Shown here: positions 53,808-63,566 of the stretch, piece by piece | How positions within the stretch are numbered: position 1 is the stretch's first letter | How the letters are laid out: every line of letters begins with the position of its first letter | Assembly: GCF_014641195.1 (NCBI RefSeq) | Contig: NZ_BMHQ01000002.1 | Coordinates: 62,001-126,000 of the forward strand | Direction of reading: 5' to 3' | Origin: Marinithermofilum abyssi | GTDB taxonomy: Bacteria; Bacillota; Bacilli; Thermoactinomycetales; DSM-45169 | DNA: 64,000 nucleotides | Made by a program: the position numbers and the translations under genes | Notes under the pieces: generated by a model | Told to the model about the DNA's origin: nothing | The model's input: only the letters and a program-made list of their open reading frames with translations | The model's database searches: none

Positions 53808-54385
53808 TGTTCACTTTGGGGGGATCGCCAAAAAAACCACCGGTGTGTTCCTTCCATATCCCTTTGATAAGTGGTCAACTCTGTCAATGCCCTTTCCTCC
53901 GCCGGAATGCGGATGGTCAGGAGCAGCCAGCTATTGATTACGGTCACGGCGACTGCCGTATAGACTGCGCCCAACAACAACGGAAGACATAACAGCTCCA
54001 CCATCACCACCACATAATTGGGATGCCGCAGCCAACGATAGGGCCCCCGCATCACTGGCGGATGACCGGGAACCACCCAAATCCGCGTGTTCCAATAAGG
54101 GCCCAGAGAAGCGATGCTCCAAACACGCAAACCTTGCGCCATCATAAACAGGGTAAAGGGAACAACCCACCAGCTCGGAGGAACAGGCTTCATGCAATAC
54201 AGTTCCATAAATCCTCCCACAAAAAACAGTCCATGCACACCCGCCACCCACGGATAATGTTCCTTTCCCGCTTCCACACCGCCGTGGAGACACGCCCAAC
54301 GAGCATTGATGTTTGCCAATCGGAGTTCCGCCAAACGTTGCAAACCGACCAATGCCAGAATCAGCATCCCCACCTTCGTTTCCAT
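53804..54385 (-). CDS. Isoprenylcysteine carboxyl methyltransferase-like protein (YpbQ/BpsB type)
   Basis: A 193-residue membrane protein with about five helices. The ICMT-family region GPYRWLRHPNYVVVMVELL lies near residue 117, and ELTTYQRDMEGT near the C-terminus. In Bacillus, YpbQ (BpsB) methylates alkylpyrones made by the type III polyketide synthase encoded beside it, as here. ATG at 54385 follows AAGGAGATGGCG. It lies 56 bases after the synthase gene on the same strand. Confidence 0.85.
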   Translation of the reverse strand: METKVGMLILALVGLQRLAELRLANINARWACLHGGVEAGKEHYPWVAGVHGLFFVGGFMELYCMKPVPPSWWVVPFTLFMMAQGLRVWSIASLGPYWNTRIWVVPGHPPVMRGPYRWLRHPNYVVVMVELLCLPLLLGAVYTAVAVTVINSWLLLTIRIPAEERALTELTTYQRDMEGTHRWFFWRSPQSEQ

Positions 54386-54441
54386 TCGCCATCTCCTTCC
54401 TTTACCTCGCTCTATTTCCACCTATTTCCCGGGAAAAACCG

Positions 54442-55506
54442 TTACCATTGCAACAGCAACATTTCTGAGCTGAAGCCGGGCCCCAGCGCAGTAACCAGGC
54501 CGTAGGTACCCGGATGATGCATCTCCTCCAACTCTTTTTCCAACACAAACAACACGGTTGCAGAGGACATATTGCCGTTTTCTTCGAGCACCGACTTCGC
54601 ATGGCGGAATGCTTCCCCGGACAGTCCCAAAGTTTCCTCATAGGCATGCAATACTTTCGCCCCGCCGGGATGCGCGATATAACGCTCCACCTGATCGACT
54701 GTCAGCCCTCTCCGATCCAAAAATCGCTCCACGACCGGTTGCATTTCCTGTTTAACGATGGCGGGGATGTCACGGGAGAAGATTACTTGCAACCCGTCAT
54801 CCGTCACATCCCACCCCATCACATCCAGGGAATCCTGCCAAATGGTACTCATCGCGTCCACAATCAGCGGCCCGGTTGCACCCGCGGCGACTGGACGGGA
54901 AGTTTCTCCTGCCACCAACGCTGCTGCCGCGCCATCCCCAAACAGGGAAGAAGCCACCAAATTGCTTTTTGACCGATCCCTTTGACGAAAGGTCAAACTG
55001 CATAACTCCACGGCGACGAGCAGCACCGTCTCATCAGGAAATGCCCGCGCATACTCATATGCCCGTGCCAACCCAGCCGCGCCGCCGGCACATCCCAGTC
55101 CCCAGATCGGGGTCCGTTTTACATGGGCACTCATCCCCATTTGATTGATCAGCCGAGCATCCAGGCTAGGGGTAGCCAGACCCGATGTGGACACCAGAAT
55201 AATGTGATCCACCTCCTGAGGAGCGATTTCCAACGATTCCAGACAACGGCGGATCGCTTTCTCCCCCAATTGCACCGCGGTCTTCACGTAGGCTTCATTT
55301 CGCTCGGAAAAGGAATGCGGCTGTTCAAACCACTCTTTGGGACGGCTGAGCCACCGCTGACGGATGGCTGCATTGCGAAAAATGGGCAGCAGACGTTCAA
55401 TCCGGGGCAATGATTCCTGAAAAAGCTCCCGGGCAAAGGATTGCGCTTCCTCCTGTTTCAAAGGGTACGGCGGAACCGCTGTTCCCACAGAAAGCACTCG
55501 CGGCAT
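54442..55506 (-). CDS. Type III polyketide synthase (BcsA/BpsA type)
   Basis: A 354-residue chalcone-synthase-like enzyme. The catalytic triad is Cys139 (WGLGCAGG), His279 (YIAHPGG) and Asn312 (EENGNMSSAT). It condenses fatty-acyl starters with malonyl-CoA to give alkylpyrones or resorcinols. B. subtilis BpsA with BpsB forms triketide pyrones; the linked ICMT-type gene supports the same pathway here. ATG at 55506 follows GTGGAGGGGGTC. Confidence 0.92.
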   Translation of the reverse strand: MPRVLSVGTAVPPYPLKQEEAQSFARELFQESLPRIERLLPIFRNAAIRQRWLSRPKEWFEQPHSFSERNEAYVKTAVQLGEKAIRRCLESLEIAPQEVDHIILVSTSGLATPSLDARLINQMGMSAHVKRTPIWGLGCAGGAAGLARAYEYARAFPDETVLLVAVELCSLTFRQRDRSKSNLVASSLFGDGAAAALVAGETSRPVAAGATGPLIVDAMSTIWQDSLDVMGWDVTDDGLQVIFSRDIPAIVKQEMQPVVERFLDRRGLTVDQVERYIAHPGGAKVLHAYEETLGLSGEAFRHAKSVLEENGNMSSATVLFVLEKELEEMHHPGTYGLVTALGPGFSSEMLLLQW

Positions 55507-55652
55507 GGAGACCCCCTCCACGTATTTTTCATTAGAATCTCCCGCCCGTCTGGAAACATACACCACCCCATCTTATGGGTAAAATGGTAAAATGAAACCA
55601 CCCTATGTGTAACAGGGTGGCTGCGAACCCGCATCAATGAGGAGGGTGCTGT

Positions 55653-55976
55653 GTGCTGTTCTGGATAGGTGGGTTGTTCTGGTCATTGCTGATCCTTTCC
55701 GTATTGTTTACCGTCTACGCGTTTTACCGCCAACACTGGGGTTGGATGTTAACAGCAATCATGTTGTATCTACCCTTTATCGGTTATTTCCACGGCACTC
55801 CCCGCTTCCAGGGAGCCTTGTTCATCGTGGTATTCTTCGCTGTGGCCGCTGTATGGATCTCCTTTCAGCGCCGCTGGCTTTCCTTTCTCTTTTTACTGCC
55901 GGTCCTTTTGTACACCGGTTGGATTTTACACACGGTATACACGGAACAGATGGGTACGCTGCCGCTGTTCCCGTAA
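55653..55976 (+). CDS. Small membrane protein
   Basis: A 107-residue protein with three or four hydrophobic helices (LFWIGGLFWSLLILSVLF; MLTAIMLYLPFIGYF; ALFIVVFFAVAAVWISF; FLFLLPVLLYTGWILH). GTG start after GAGGAGGGTGCT. It is divergent from the polyketide synthase gene. No family recognised. Confidence 0.65.
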   Translation: MLFWIGGLFWSLLILSVLFTVYAFYRQHWGWMLTAIMLYLPFIGYFHGTPRFQGALFIVVFFAVAAVWISFQRRWLSFLFLLPVLLYTGWILHTVYTEQMGTLPLFP

Positions 55977-56107
55977 ATAAGGGCATCCCACTCTTGGTCG
56001 CTTTCTCCGACTATGGTATAACTCGATGTTTTCCCTTATCTCCACCTTTCCAAACGGAGTACCTCGTTTGGAAATCACTCCTTGACAATCCCTTTATGAT
56101 CAGCGGA

Positions 56108-57634
56108 TCACGCCTCTTCATTTATCACCACTCGTTTGCCCCTGGCTTTCATCAGCCACGGCACCGTAAGCCACAGCAATGCCGCCAGCAGGAAAAACAG
56201 AGAGATCGGCTTCTCCACGAAAATGCTGAAATCCCCGTCAGAAGCAGTCAATGCCCGCCGCATGTTGTACTCAATCATCGGACCCAGCACAAGCCCCAAC
56301 ACCACCGGGGCCAACGGGTAGTCATGGCGGGCGAGAATATAGCCGAGCAACCCGCAGACCACCAAAACGATAAGGTCAAAGAGGTTCACCTGCACCGCGT
56401 ACACCCCAAAGATGGAAATGGCGATGATCAGGGGAATCAAATACTTAGGCGGTGTATCGATAATCCTGGCAAATACTTTGACCAGCGGATAGTTCAACAC
56501 CAGCAGCATGACGTTCCCGATAAACATGCTGGCGATCAGTCCCCAAGCGACATAGGGATGTTCTTCAAATAACAGAGGACCCGGCTGAACATTGTACATG
56601 ATCAGCGCACCCATGAGGATTGCCGTTGTGCCCGATCCGGGGATCCCCAGCGTCAACAGGGGAATCATCGCACCACCGGAAGCTGCGTTATTGGCAGATT
56701 CCGGTCCCGCCACGCCTTCGATGGCTCCTTTCCCGAACCGTTCCGGCTGTTTGCTCCACTTTTTCTCGGTGATGTAGCTGAAAAAGGAAGCCATCGTCGC
56801 GCCTGCCCCTGGCAACGTGCCGATGAAAAATCCGAGGAGCGAGCCCCGGGCGATCGGAGCGGCACTCTGTTTCAAATCCTGACGGCTCAGGGTCACTTTG
56901 CCCACTTTTCCTGCTTTCTCGTTCTCTCCTCCCCCTTCCAGCACCGTATTAAAGACTTCTCCCAGGGCAAACAACCCCACTGCCACCGTCAAAAACTCCA
57001 ATCCCTGGTACAATACCGGCTGATCAAAAGTGAATCGGGCTACACCGGAGACATTATCCACCCCGATCGTCCCTAATAGCAAGCCGAATACCGTCATGAT
57101 CAATGCCTTGGTCATCGATCGCCCTGCCAACCCGCTGACAGCGCACAACCCCAACACCATCAGGGAGAAATACTCAGCGGGCCCAAACATGAGCGCCATC
57201 TCCGACAAGGGCTGTGCCAACAATACCAACCCGATCAAGGAGACCACCCCGGCTACAAACGAGCCGATGGCTGCGATGGCCAAAGCATTTCCCGCACGTC
57301 CCTGACGCGCCATCTGGTACCCGTCCAACGCGGTGACGACCGAAGACGATTCCCCTGGTGTATTGAGTAAAATCGATGTGGTGGAGCCGCCGTACATCGC
57401 CCCATAATAAATACCCGCCAACAGGATGATGGAGCTGGCTGCCGCCTCCTCCGGGCCCATCCCGGCAGTCAAGGAAGCGGATACAGGAATGAGCAGGGCT
57501 ACCCCGCTCATCGGCCCGATTCCCGGCAATACACCGACTGCCGTCCCGATGAGCACTCCCACAAAAGCAAACAACAGGTTGTGCCATTGAAAAGCGACGA
57601 GAAATCCCTTCATCAAATACTCTAACGATTCCAC
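56108..57634 (-). CDS. tctA: Tripartite tricarboxylate transporter large permease (TctA)
   Basis: A 508-residue integral membrane protein with about 12 helices. The TctA signature [17 protein letters not shown] near residue 38 and the block [20 protein letters not shown] near residue 78 are present. A second repeat-like GTLPGAGAT motif follows. It is the main channel of a TTT transporter powered by an ion gradient. Last gene of the tctC-tctB-tctA operon. Confidence 0.93.
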   Translation of the reverse strand: MESLEYLMKGFLVAFQWHNLLFAFVGVLIGTAVGVLPGIGPMSGVALLIPVSASLTAGMGPEEAAASSIILLAGIYYGAMYGGSTTSILLNTPGESSSVVTALDGYQMARQGRAGNALAIAAIGSFVAGVVSLIGLVLLAQPLSEMALMFGPAEYFSLMVLGLCAVSGLAGRSMTKALIMTVFGLLLGTIGVDNVSGVARFTFDQPVLYQGLEFLTVAVGLFALGEVFNTVLEGGGENEKAGKVGKVTLSRQDLKQSAAPIARGSLLGFFIGTLPGAGATMASFFSYITEKKWSKQPERFGKGAIEGVAGPESANNAASGGAMIPLLTLGIPGSGTTAILMGALIMYNVQPGPLLFEEHPYVAWGLIASMFIGNVMLLVLNYPLVKVFARIIDTPPKYLIPLIIAISIFGVYAVQVNLFDLIVLVVCGLLGYILARHDYPLAPVVLGLVLGPMIEYNMRRALTASDGDFSIFVEKPISLFFLLAALLWLTVPWLMKARGKRVVINEEA

Positions 57635-57653
57635 CTTTCACACCCCCTGTCCA

Positions 57654-58121
57654 TCAACCTGTCAGCCACGTAGGAAATCCCGGCAATGTCCCTTGCAAAA
57701 CACCGACAAACAGACCGTACACCCCGATGGAGAAGACAGCCGCAATCATCACCGAAGAAAGCCACTTCCCCCGCTCCATGATTTGAAAGCCGGCCAACAG
57801 AAAGCCGAAGGTGGACAGGACATAGCCCAAGGTTTCCAACAACCCGATATAGACAACGACAGACAACAGCAATGCGCCAAACTGCCGAAGATGAGCTTGA
57901 TTCCCTTTTGCATCCTTTTCACCAGAGGGACGCAAGCGAAAAGTATCCACCAGCAATCGCACATCCAACAACATGAGAACCGCTCCCAATCCCATGGGAA
58001 ACACATCGGGTCCTACCTGGGAACCGTAAGCCGTGTGGGACAGTTGCAAGCTTCCGTATACAAAGGCGGCCCCCACCGCAAAAAAGGCGAGGGCGGCCCA
58101 ACGGTCAAAAGCCGGATTCAA
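57654..58121 (-). CDS. tctB: Tripartite tricarboxylate transporter small subunit (TctB)
   Basis: A 155-residue membrane protein with four predicted helices. The family start FDRWAALAFFAVGAAFVYGS and the segment GSQVGPDVFPMGLG are typical of TctB. TTG at 58121 follows AAGGAGGGAACATCC; a GTG at 58139 overlaps the tctC stop. It joins tctA with a 19-base gap. Confidence 0.88.
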   Translation of the reverse strand: MNPAFDRWAALAFFAVGAAFVYGSLQLSHTAYGSQVGPDVFPMGLGAVLMLLDVRLLVDTFRLRPSGEKDAKGNQAHLRQFGALLLSVVVYIGLLETLGYVLSTFGFLLAGFQIMERGKWLSSVMIAAVFSIGVYGLFVGVLQGTLPGFPTWLTG

Positions 58122-58135
58122 GGATGTTCCCTCCT

Positions 58136-59155
58136 TCACTTCGCCATGCCCATCTCAGTCAAAATATCTCGAAGTTGTTTTTCCTGCCCGGTCAAAAAGC
58201 GTTGGAAATCGGCACTGTTTTTATAGTCCCCTTCCCAGCGGTTTGCCTTCAGCTCTTCTTCCCAGGCACCGGACTTTGAGAGAGATTTCAAGGTATTTTC
58301 CCAATACGCTTTGGCCTCAGCACTCATCTCTTTCGGTCCGAATACCCCGCGCCAGATGATAAATTCCGTATCGACCCCGGATTCTTTCAATGTGGGAACC
58401 GCTTTTAATTCACCATCCAAACGTTTTGGAGAAGTAACTGCCAACACCCGCACTTTGCCTGCTTTGACATACTCGCTGACAGCGGATGCATCCGTAGCGA
58501 TCACATCCGCGTTGCCTCCGAGCAGGGCTGCAATCGCTTCCCCGCCTCCATCATAGGGGATGTACTTCAGTTTTTTCGGGTCCACCCCCAACTTATACGC
58601 CGGCAGTACCGCCATCACGTGATCCATCGAACCTGGAGCCGATCCGCCTGCGATACGGACCTGACGGGGATTCGCCTTCAGATCTGCCAACAGATCGGAT
58701 AATTTTTTGTATTTGGAATCTTTTTTGACTACAAACGCGCCGTAATCTCTGGTCAACTGGGCCAGCGGCGTCGTATCCTTGTATCCGTAAGGACTGTTGC
58801 CTTCTTTTTTCAAGTGATTGATCAAAAGGGGCGGCGAGTTGACAAACAACTTGTACGGATTCGCCTTATCCTGTGTGGCGTATTCTGCCATAAAAACAAC
58901 TCCGCCACCCCCGGGTTTGTTCTCCACCGTCAATGATTGTTTGATCAGCTTTTCTTCCGTCAGCGCCTTGGCCATCGCCCGAGCCGTCAGATCCCATCCG
59001 CCTCCCGCACCGGAAGGCGCCACGATCGTCACCGGTTTTTCGGGGTACCCTTCTGTGCTGTTTTTCTCACTGGCAAAAGGATCTCCGCCTCCACTGCATG
59101 CCGACATGCCTAGGGCCAACAAGCCTCCAAGGATCCATCCTGTCCATTTTTTCAT
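58136..59155 (-). CDS. tctC: Tripartite tricarboxylate transporter binding lipoprotein (TctC)
   Basis: A 339-residue substrate-binding lipoprotein. The lipobox is GMSAC (Cys20). The mature protein has YPEKPVTIVAPSGAGGGWDL and the TctC core segments VENKPGGGGVV and IAGGSAPGSMDH. TctC proteins bind citrate or other carboxylates; the ligand is not deducible here. ATG at 59155 follows GGAGGGAGCGGG. First gene of tctCBA. No linked two-component regulator. Confidence 0.93.
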   Translation of the reverse strand: MKKWTGWILGGLLALGMSACSGGGDPFASEKNSTEGYPEKPVTIVAPSGAGGGWDLTARAMAKALTEEKLIKQSLTVENKPGGGGVVFMAEYATQDKANPYKLFVNSPPLLINHLKKEGNSPYGYKDTTPLAQLTRDYGAFVVKKDSKYKKLSDLLADLKANPRQVRIAGGSAPGSMDHVMAVLPAYKLGVDPKKLKYIPYDGGGEAIAALLGGNADVIATDASAVSEYVKAGKVRVLAVTSPKRLDGELKAVPTLKESGVDTEFIIWRGVFGPKEMSAEAKAYWENTLKSLSKSGAWEEELKANRWEGDYKNSADFQRFLTGQEKQLRDILTEMGMAK

Positions 59156-59250
59156 ACCACCCGCTCCCTCCATTGACGTCAAAACAGACGGATTACTATG
59201 ATTTTTCGGTCTATTTTCCGATTATCCTTCTTTTTTTACTAGATTTATCG

Positions 59251-59283
59251 TTTTAGAAATAGCGAGCGGGAAAACCCAGCCCT
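59251..59283. repeat. Short dispersed repeat, partial copy 3
   Basis: ATAGCGAGCGGGAAAACCCAG occurs here in the orientation opposite to copies 1 and 2. The match stops after that, and the second half of the repeat is missing or diverged. Confidence 0.6.
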
Positions 59284-59293
59284 CCAAACCAAC

Positions 59294-59434
59294 TTATCCA
59301 TCTTGTCCCTTCGGCTTCTCTTCACATGCCGTACACCACAGACGTTTCTCTTCATCCACTACGCCGTTCAAAAACCCGTTCAGGCAGTAGACTTCCCTGC
59401 CGCATCCTGTACACATGCCAACCAACTCTTTCAC
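59294..59434 (-). CDS. Small zinc-ribbon-like protein, 46 residues
   Basis: A GTG-initiated frame with CTGCG near residue 8 and CTAC near residue 34 (two CxxC pairs), and YCLNGFLNGVV between them. AGGGAGTTGAGACG precedes the start, so it is likely expressed. It lies upstream of tctCBA on the same strand but probably forms a separate unit. No family name assigned. Confidence 0.6.
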   Translation of the reverse strand: MKELVGMCTGCGREVYCLNGFLNGVVDEEKRLWCTACEEKPKGQDG

Positions 59435-59518
59435 ACCGTCTCAACTCCCTGACACACCCCATGTTGGGTTAATATTTTCAGAAGCAGATTCAGCCATCAA
59501 GACCAGCCTCCATCGACG

Positions 59519-59770
59519 ATGAAAAATCGAAAGAACGATCGCCAAGTGGAGATAAACAACTTTGGCACCAAAACCTTGTATGCTACACCGCCACCAAAGA
59601 CCGATGATAATCCCGAACGGATTGGGTACATGGAGTTTTTCACCCACCAAGTCATGGATCCAGCCCGATTTCCTACGCGAACACTGGTTTCTCCAAAACA
59701 GAAGGTCCGTTGGGATTCCGCTGACTATATGAAGGTGATTGACCCCAATCAAACATTCGGACAAAAATAA
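59519..59770 (+). pseudogene. Unrecognised gene fragment
   Basis: An 83-codon frame with no binding site. The sequence is polar (NNFGTKTLYATPPPKTDDNP) and ends in VIDPNQTFGQK. It looks protein-like but has no recognised family and no clear beginning. Possibly the 3' end of a lost gene. Confidence 0.35.
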
Positions 59771-59828
59771 AACAACCTCAAGAGTGAAAATTCTGGGGCA
59801 GTTTTATTTTTGTAGCTGAAGAGAACTA

Positions 59829-60611
59829 TTAGCCAATAAATTGTACCAATAGCTGGTTAAACTTCTCACGTTCTTCCCAGAAAGGGCCATGACCGCTGTA
59901 TTGAAACGGGACAAGCTGTGAATTTCTTATTTTTTGATTTAGTTCCCGAGCTTGTGCAAATGGAATCACTTTGTCGTGTATGCCGTGAATTATTAAAGTA
60001 GGGACAAATATTTTTTGCAGATCAGCATCAAGCTTCTCATCTCTTAGTAAAATTATGATTGCCGCGGTTGACCAACCTGCTGCTTGTAATCCCAATTGAA
60101 AAAACCAGTCTGAGAATGAGCCGGTTATATATTGAAAGAAAAAGGTGTCTATTACTCCCCGCATCATCTTAGGTCGGTCATTTAATGTTTCAGTAAGAAG
60201 TTTATTAGCAGTTTCTTTTGTAAAGCCTATGGGAGCTGCAGCGTCTATAAGGACAAGTTTGGATACTCCGTAACCATTGTATCGGGCCATATAATGAATC
60301 GCAATCGCTCCACCTGTGGAGTGACCCACGAGTGTGAAGTTGCCTAATTGAAGTGCACCAACTACAGTGCGGATATCATCTGCCAATCGGTCATAATTGT
60401 AGCCACTCATTGGTTTATCCGACTTACCGAACCCTCTCCAGTCAATTCCTATACAGCGGTATCCCATTGCGGGAAGAACATCAAACTGATACTCAAACTG
60501 TTTATGGTTTAACGGCCAACCATGTAAAAACACGATGGTCTTGCTTCCCCCGGGGTTTATATCTTCCACATATATACTTACGCCTGGTTCTACACTAACA
60601 AAGTATCCCAC
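59829..60611 (-). CDS. Alpha/beta hydrolase
   Basis: A 260-residue alpha/beta-hydrolase. Oxyanion-hole motif LHGWPLN, nucleophile Ser in VGHSTGGA, Asp in LIIHGIHDKV and catalytic His in YSGHGPFWEE. It belongs to the haloperoxidase/esterase-like group, with unknown substrate. GTG start after ACGGAGGAATCG. Its codon use is more AT-rich than the upstream tct genes. Divergent from the methyltransferase pseudogene. Confidence 0.88.
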   Translation of the reverse strand: MGYFVSVEPGVSIYVEDINPGGSKTIVFLHGWPLNHKQFEYQFDVLPAMGYRCIGIDWRGFGKSDKPMSGYNYDRLADDIRTVVGALQLGNFTLVGHSTGGAIAIHYMARYNGYGVSKLVLIDAAAPIGFTKETANKLLTETLNDRPKMMRGVIDTFFFQYITGSFSDWFFQLGLQAAGWSTAAIIILLRDEKLDADLQKIFVPTLIIHGIHDKVIPFAQARELNQKIRNSQLVPFQYSGHGPFWEEREKFNQLLVQFIG

Positions 60612-60726
60612 ACCGATTCCTCCGTTTAATTAAAGTGGCATCAACAATAAGATACTCACCTATTTTCCCTAGGTGAATATCTATTCACCATGGGGCATCT
60701 CTCGGCGGCTTCTCGAAATAAAACCT

Positions 60727-60755
60727 TGACAAGATTTTATTTTTGTGGTATGATT
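60727..60755 (+). promoter_or_regulatory. Near-consensus sigma-A promoter
   Basis: TTGACA (60727-60732), a 17-base spacer, then TATGAT (60750-60755). It lies about 100 bases before the methyltransferase pseudogene. Confidence 0.8.
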
Positions 60756-60855
60756 TATTTTTATTTATTGACTTAAGGAGTGGATTTGGTATACTTCTTT
60801 TTAGATGTTATCTCTTAGTTCCTAAGGAGATAGGCTCTAAAAGGAGGATATTCAA

Positions 60856-61679
60856 ATGAAAGAAAACCAAGTCAGTCTTACTGCAATAATGACCGCCTAC
60901 TTACGTGCCTACCATGCCACGAATGATACCCCAAAAATTTTTGATGACTTTCTAGCCTATCGTTTGATACCTCCGACCAGGCGACAAATACCTTGCCGTC
61001 TTTATTGCAAGCCATGGGGTTACCTCATGTCCTTAGCCGTTCAAGATATACGGAAGACAACCTTGATCAGGCTGTAAAACAAGGGATGGAGCAGTATGTG
61101 ATACTCGGGGCTGGGATGGATACCTTTGCTTTTCGTCGTCCGGATCTCCTAAGTCAGGTTCAGGTATTTGAAGTGGACCACCCGGCCACACAAGCCTTCA
61201 AACTGAATCGACTGGCTGAATTAGGATGGGAAATCCCATCAAATCTTCACTTTGTACCTGTGGATTTCACACAGGAGAGTTTGGCTGATGCACTTAAGGG
61301 AACTTCATATGACTTGCAGACTAAAAGTTTTTTTAGTTGGCTAGGTGTCACAATGTACTTAACTCGAAACGAAGTGTTCGCAACGCTGCGTTCCATTACC
61401 GATATTGCCCCCGTGGGCAGTGCGGTTATTTTCGATTACTTTGTACCAGAAGAAGCTACCCCACATATGAAAGAAATGCAGGAGGATTTACGAAAGATAG
61501 GCGAGCCGATTAAAACGACCTTTGACCCGTCAACACTGGCTTTTGAACTGGAAAGTTTAGGGCTCCGTCTTCATGAGAACTTAAGCCCATCCGATATCCA
61601 AGAACGCTATTTTCAGAGTCAAACGGACGGTTATTATGCGAGTAAACATGTGCGCTTTGGGTGGGCAGTAGTAGAGTAA
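60856..61679 (+). pseudogene. SAM-dependent methyltransferase, internally deleted and frameshifted
   Basis: The first frame begins MKENQVSLTAIMTAYLRAYH and runs as IFDDFLAYRL before changing frame. The second frame continues SDQATNTLP, then LSRSRYTEDNLDQAVKQGME and the SAM motif ILGAGMDTFAFRRP, to the end EYYASKHVRF-like tail. This matches the leucine-carboxyl/O-methyltransferase-like SAM family. Comparison of both halves suggests a deletion of roughly 30-40 codons with a frame change near 60965. The ribosome binding site (AAAGGAGGATATTC) and promoter remain. Confidence 0.82.
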
Positions 61680-61776
61680 AAAATGTTCTCCCATATTAGA
61701 TGATTATTCATACATAGCTAGAACACAACCCACATAGTTAGAACACAAACTTAGACCGACCGAAGAACTCAAATAA

Positions 61777-61956
61777 GGAGTCAGGGGGAACAGTGGCGAC
61801 GGTGGTTCTGATGACGGGACCAGCGAAAACAACAACACCGATGAAAACTCAGATGATTCCAACAATAACAGCGGTAAGAACGAGGATAAGCCCAAAGGTG
61901 ACAAATACCTAAGACCGCAATCAATGATGTTACCTTCTCCTTGGTGGGTGGGTTGA
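61777..61956 (+). pseudogene. Fragment of a low-complexity protein tail
   Basis: An open frame of 59 codons without a start, reading as Gly/Ser/Asn/Asp-rich (NSGDGGSDDGTSENNNTDEN). This style of sequence is found at the C-terminus of class A penicillin-binding proteins. It is followed by a strong terminator at 62028-62056. The identity is uncertain. Confidence 0.35.
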
Positions 61957-62027
61957 CCTCTATTGATGGTTTGATTCTTCTTTTCGTCGCCGTCGCATCG
62001 AACAGTAATTAACAACACCCTCCCTGC

Positions 62028-62057
62028 AAGGAACAGGTTTACGCCTGTTCCTTTTTG
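62028..62057 (+). terminator. Strong terminator
   Basis: AAGGAACAGG TTTACG CCTGTTCCTTTTT. It probably belonged to the gene whose tail is seen at 61777-61956. Confidence 0.9.
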
Positions 62058-62058
62058 C

Positions 62059-62160
62059 TTGTTGGCGGTCAAGGGATCGACGGGGGCGGGGAAAACCACG
62101 ACGCTGTATGCCATCCTGCAGGAGCTGAACCGGGAAGAACTTAACCCGGATCACCTTGGC
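62059..62160 (+). pseudogene. Fragment with a GspE/PilB-type P-loop
   Basis: The plus-strand frame VKGSTGAGKTTTLYAILQEL is the Walker A region of type II secretion / pilus assembly ATPases (GspE, PilB, ComGA). Nothing else of the protein is present, and the similarity stops after about 20 residues. Confidence 0.55.
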
Positions 62161-62180
62161 GATGCCTTAAGGCTCATCAA

Positions 62181-62408
62181 CTCACCATACCGGAACAGCT
62201 TTTTGTGGTCGTGCAGAATAAGAAAATCACCCGGCTGAAATGGATGTTAAGCGGATATCGTCAAATTTATATTATCGCCGCGTGTTTTATTGAACTAGCC
62301 CAATGCGGATGCATCTCTTTTGGAGACAAATGGCGGATCAAACTGTTGAATCCGGACCCGACCCGCATTTCCTACCTAGATGAGATGCTGGGCCCAGTGG
62401 TTTGTTAA
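62181..62408 (+). pseudogene. GPP34-like (Golgi phosphoprotein 3) domain fragment
   Basis: A plus-strand frame without a start: LTIPEQLFVVVQNKK, then IIAACFIELAQCGCISFG and LLNPDPTRISYLDEML. This fits the N-terminal part of bacterial GPP34-domain proteins. The rest of the domain is missing, and a TAA ends the frame. Confidence 0.55.
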
Positions 62409-62722
62409 GCTATAGGGTATTCATACTTCTCGGGTTGAAGAAGGCAATGGTGTAGCGGGTCCTAATGTAATATTGTACTCCCTTGAGTTGCAATTACTTT
62501 GTAACCCCTTCGTATAAGCATTTACCATCACTTTGCGTGGATGTGTTTCCAAATCTTTCAGTGAGGATACAGTAGCACCCTTAATGGGCTCACTTCCTGT
62601 CTAAATTCGAATTTCTGAAAAAGGGTTATGTAATTAGCCCTTTCGTTGTTGACTCCGAGGAATAATATAACCTACCTAAACTTTCTAAGGTAGATTCCTT
62701 ATTGCTAAGGGGAAATGAGTTT
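62409..62722. other. Intergenic region with a possible fragment
   Basis: On the minus strand 62425-62605 reads as GATVSSLKDLETHPRKVMVN in one open frame without a start; origin unknown. A hairpin AAAGGGTT...GCCCTTT lies at about 62619-62642. Confidence 0.35.
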
Positions 62723-63493
62723 ATGAAACATACGGTAATTCGCAGCAAAATGAAAAAGGGAAAACCCCTCATGAAAGATCCTATCGTATCGCGTTATGTG
62801 CCAGAAATGAACTGGCTTGATTCCTCAAGCCTCAAAAGGATGATTAAAACCTATTCCACTGTGTATATCAAGCCTGACAAAGGTAGACAGGGGAAGGGAG
62901 TCATCCGGGTCAAAAAGCTGAATAATTCGAAGAGTGAAATTTCCTATAAACAAAAAACGAAAAGGGTCTCTTCAAAAAAAGTGATGAAGGAAATAAAAAA
63001 GAATATACATCTCCGAAAAAAATACCTGATTCAGCAGGGGATTGAGTTGGCAACCTATCACCGTCGTCCATTCGATGTACGTCTTGTTCTACAAAAACCA
63101 TTGAACCGGTGGCGGCTTACGTTGATGACTGCAAAAGTCGCGCCCCGGAGAAATTCCATTGTCACCAATGTGTCAAAAGGAGCAAAGGATGTGAATGTAG
63201 TCAAGGTTTTACATGGAGTCGATCAACCTTTGAACGTGTTGGAGGTTTTAAGGGAATTAATCGATGTCTCCCACCAGATTGTTCAGGTATTAGATTCCCA
63301 TTTTCCCCTTCAAATCGTCGGTTTAGACATGGGCATCGACAAGAAAGGGAAAGTTTGGTTTATTGAGGCGAATACCAAACCGGATTGTACAGGTTTGAGA
63401 AAGCTGGATCGAAAGCTGTATCGAAAATACCTCGAAGCAAAAAAATTAATAGGTAAAGGTAATCGTATGTCCATCAAAAAAACACCACGTTAA
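62723..63493 (+). CDS. YheC/YheD-family ATP-grasp protein
   Basis: A 256-residue ATP-grasp-like protein of the YheC/YheD endospore coat-associated family. The N-terminal basic part (KHTVIRSKMKKGKPLMKD) leads to YIKPDKGRQGKGVIRV, the lysine-bearing nucleotide loop. RRPFDVRLVLQKPLNRW and LDMGIDKKGKVWFIEANTKP are the metal-binding end of the fold. ATG at 62723 follows AAGGGGAAATGAG. The gene looks intact in an otherwise decayed region. Confidence 0.85.
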   Translation: MKHTVIRSKMKKGKPLMKDPIVSRYVPEMNWLDSSSLKRMIKTYSTVYIKPDKGRQGKGVIRVKKLNNSKSEISYKQKTKRVSSKKVMKEIKKNIHLRKKYLIQQGIELATYHRRPFDVRLVLQKPLNRWRLTLMTAKVAPRRNSIVTNVSKGAKDVNVVKVLHGVDQPLNVLEVLRELIDVSHQIVQVLDSHFPLQIVGLDMGIDKKGKVWFIEANTKPDCTGLRKLDRKLYRKYLEAKKLIGKGNRMSIKKTPR

Positions 63494-63566
63494 AAGCTGA
63501 CGTCTGTTTATCAGCTACAGATGAGCAAATCAGCTATAGAGTAACTGAACTTAAAGATACACCTTT

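Noticed and set aside
55637-56572. A plus-strand frame of 311 codons
   Set aside because: Overlaps the small membrane protein gene in another frame and then runs antisense to tctA; no domain recognised.
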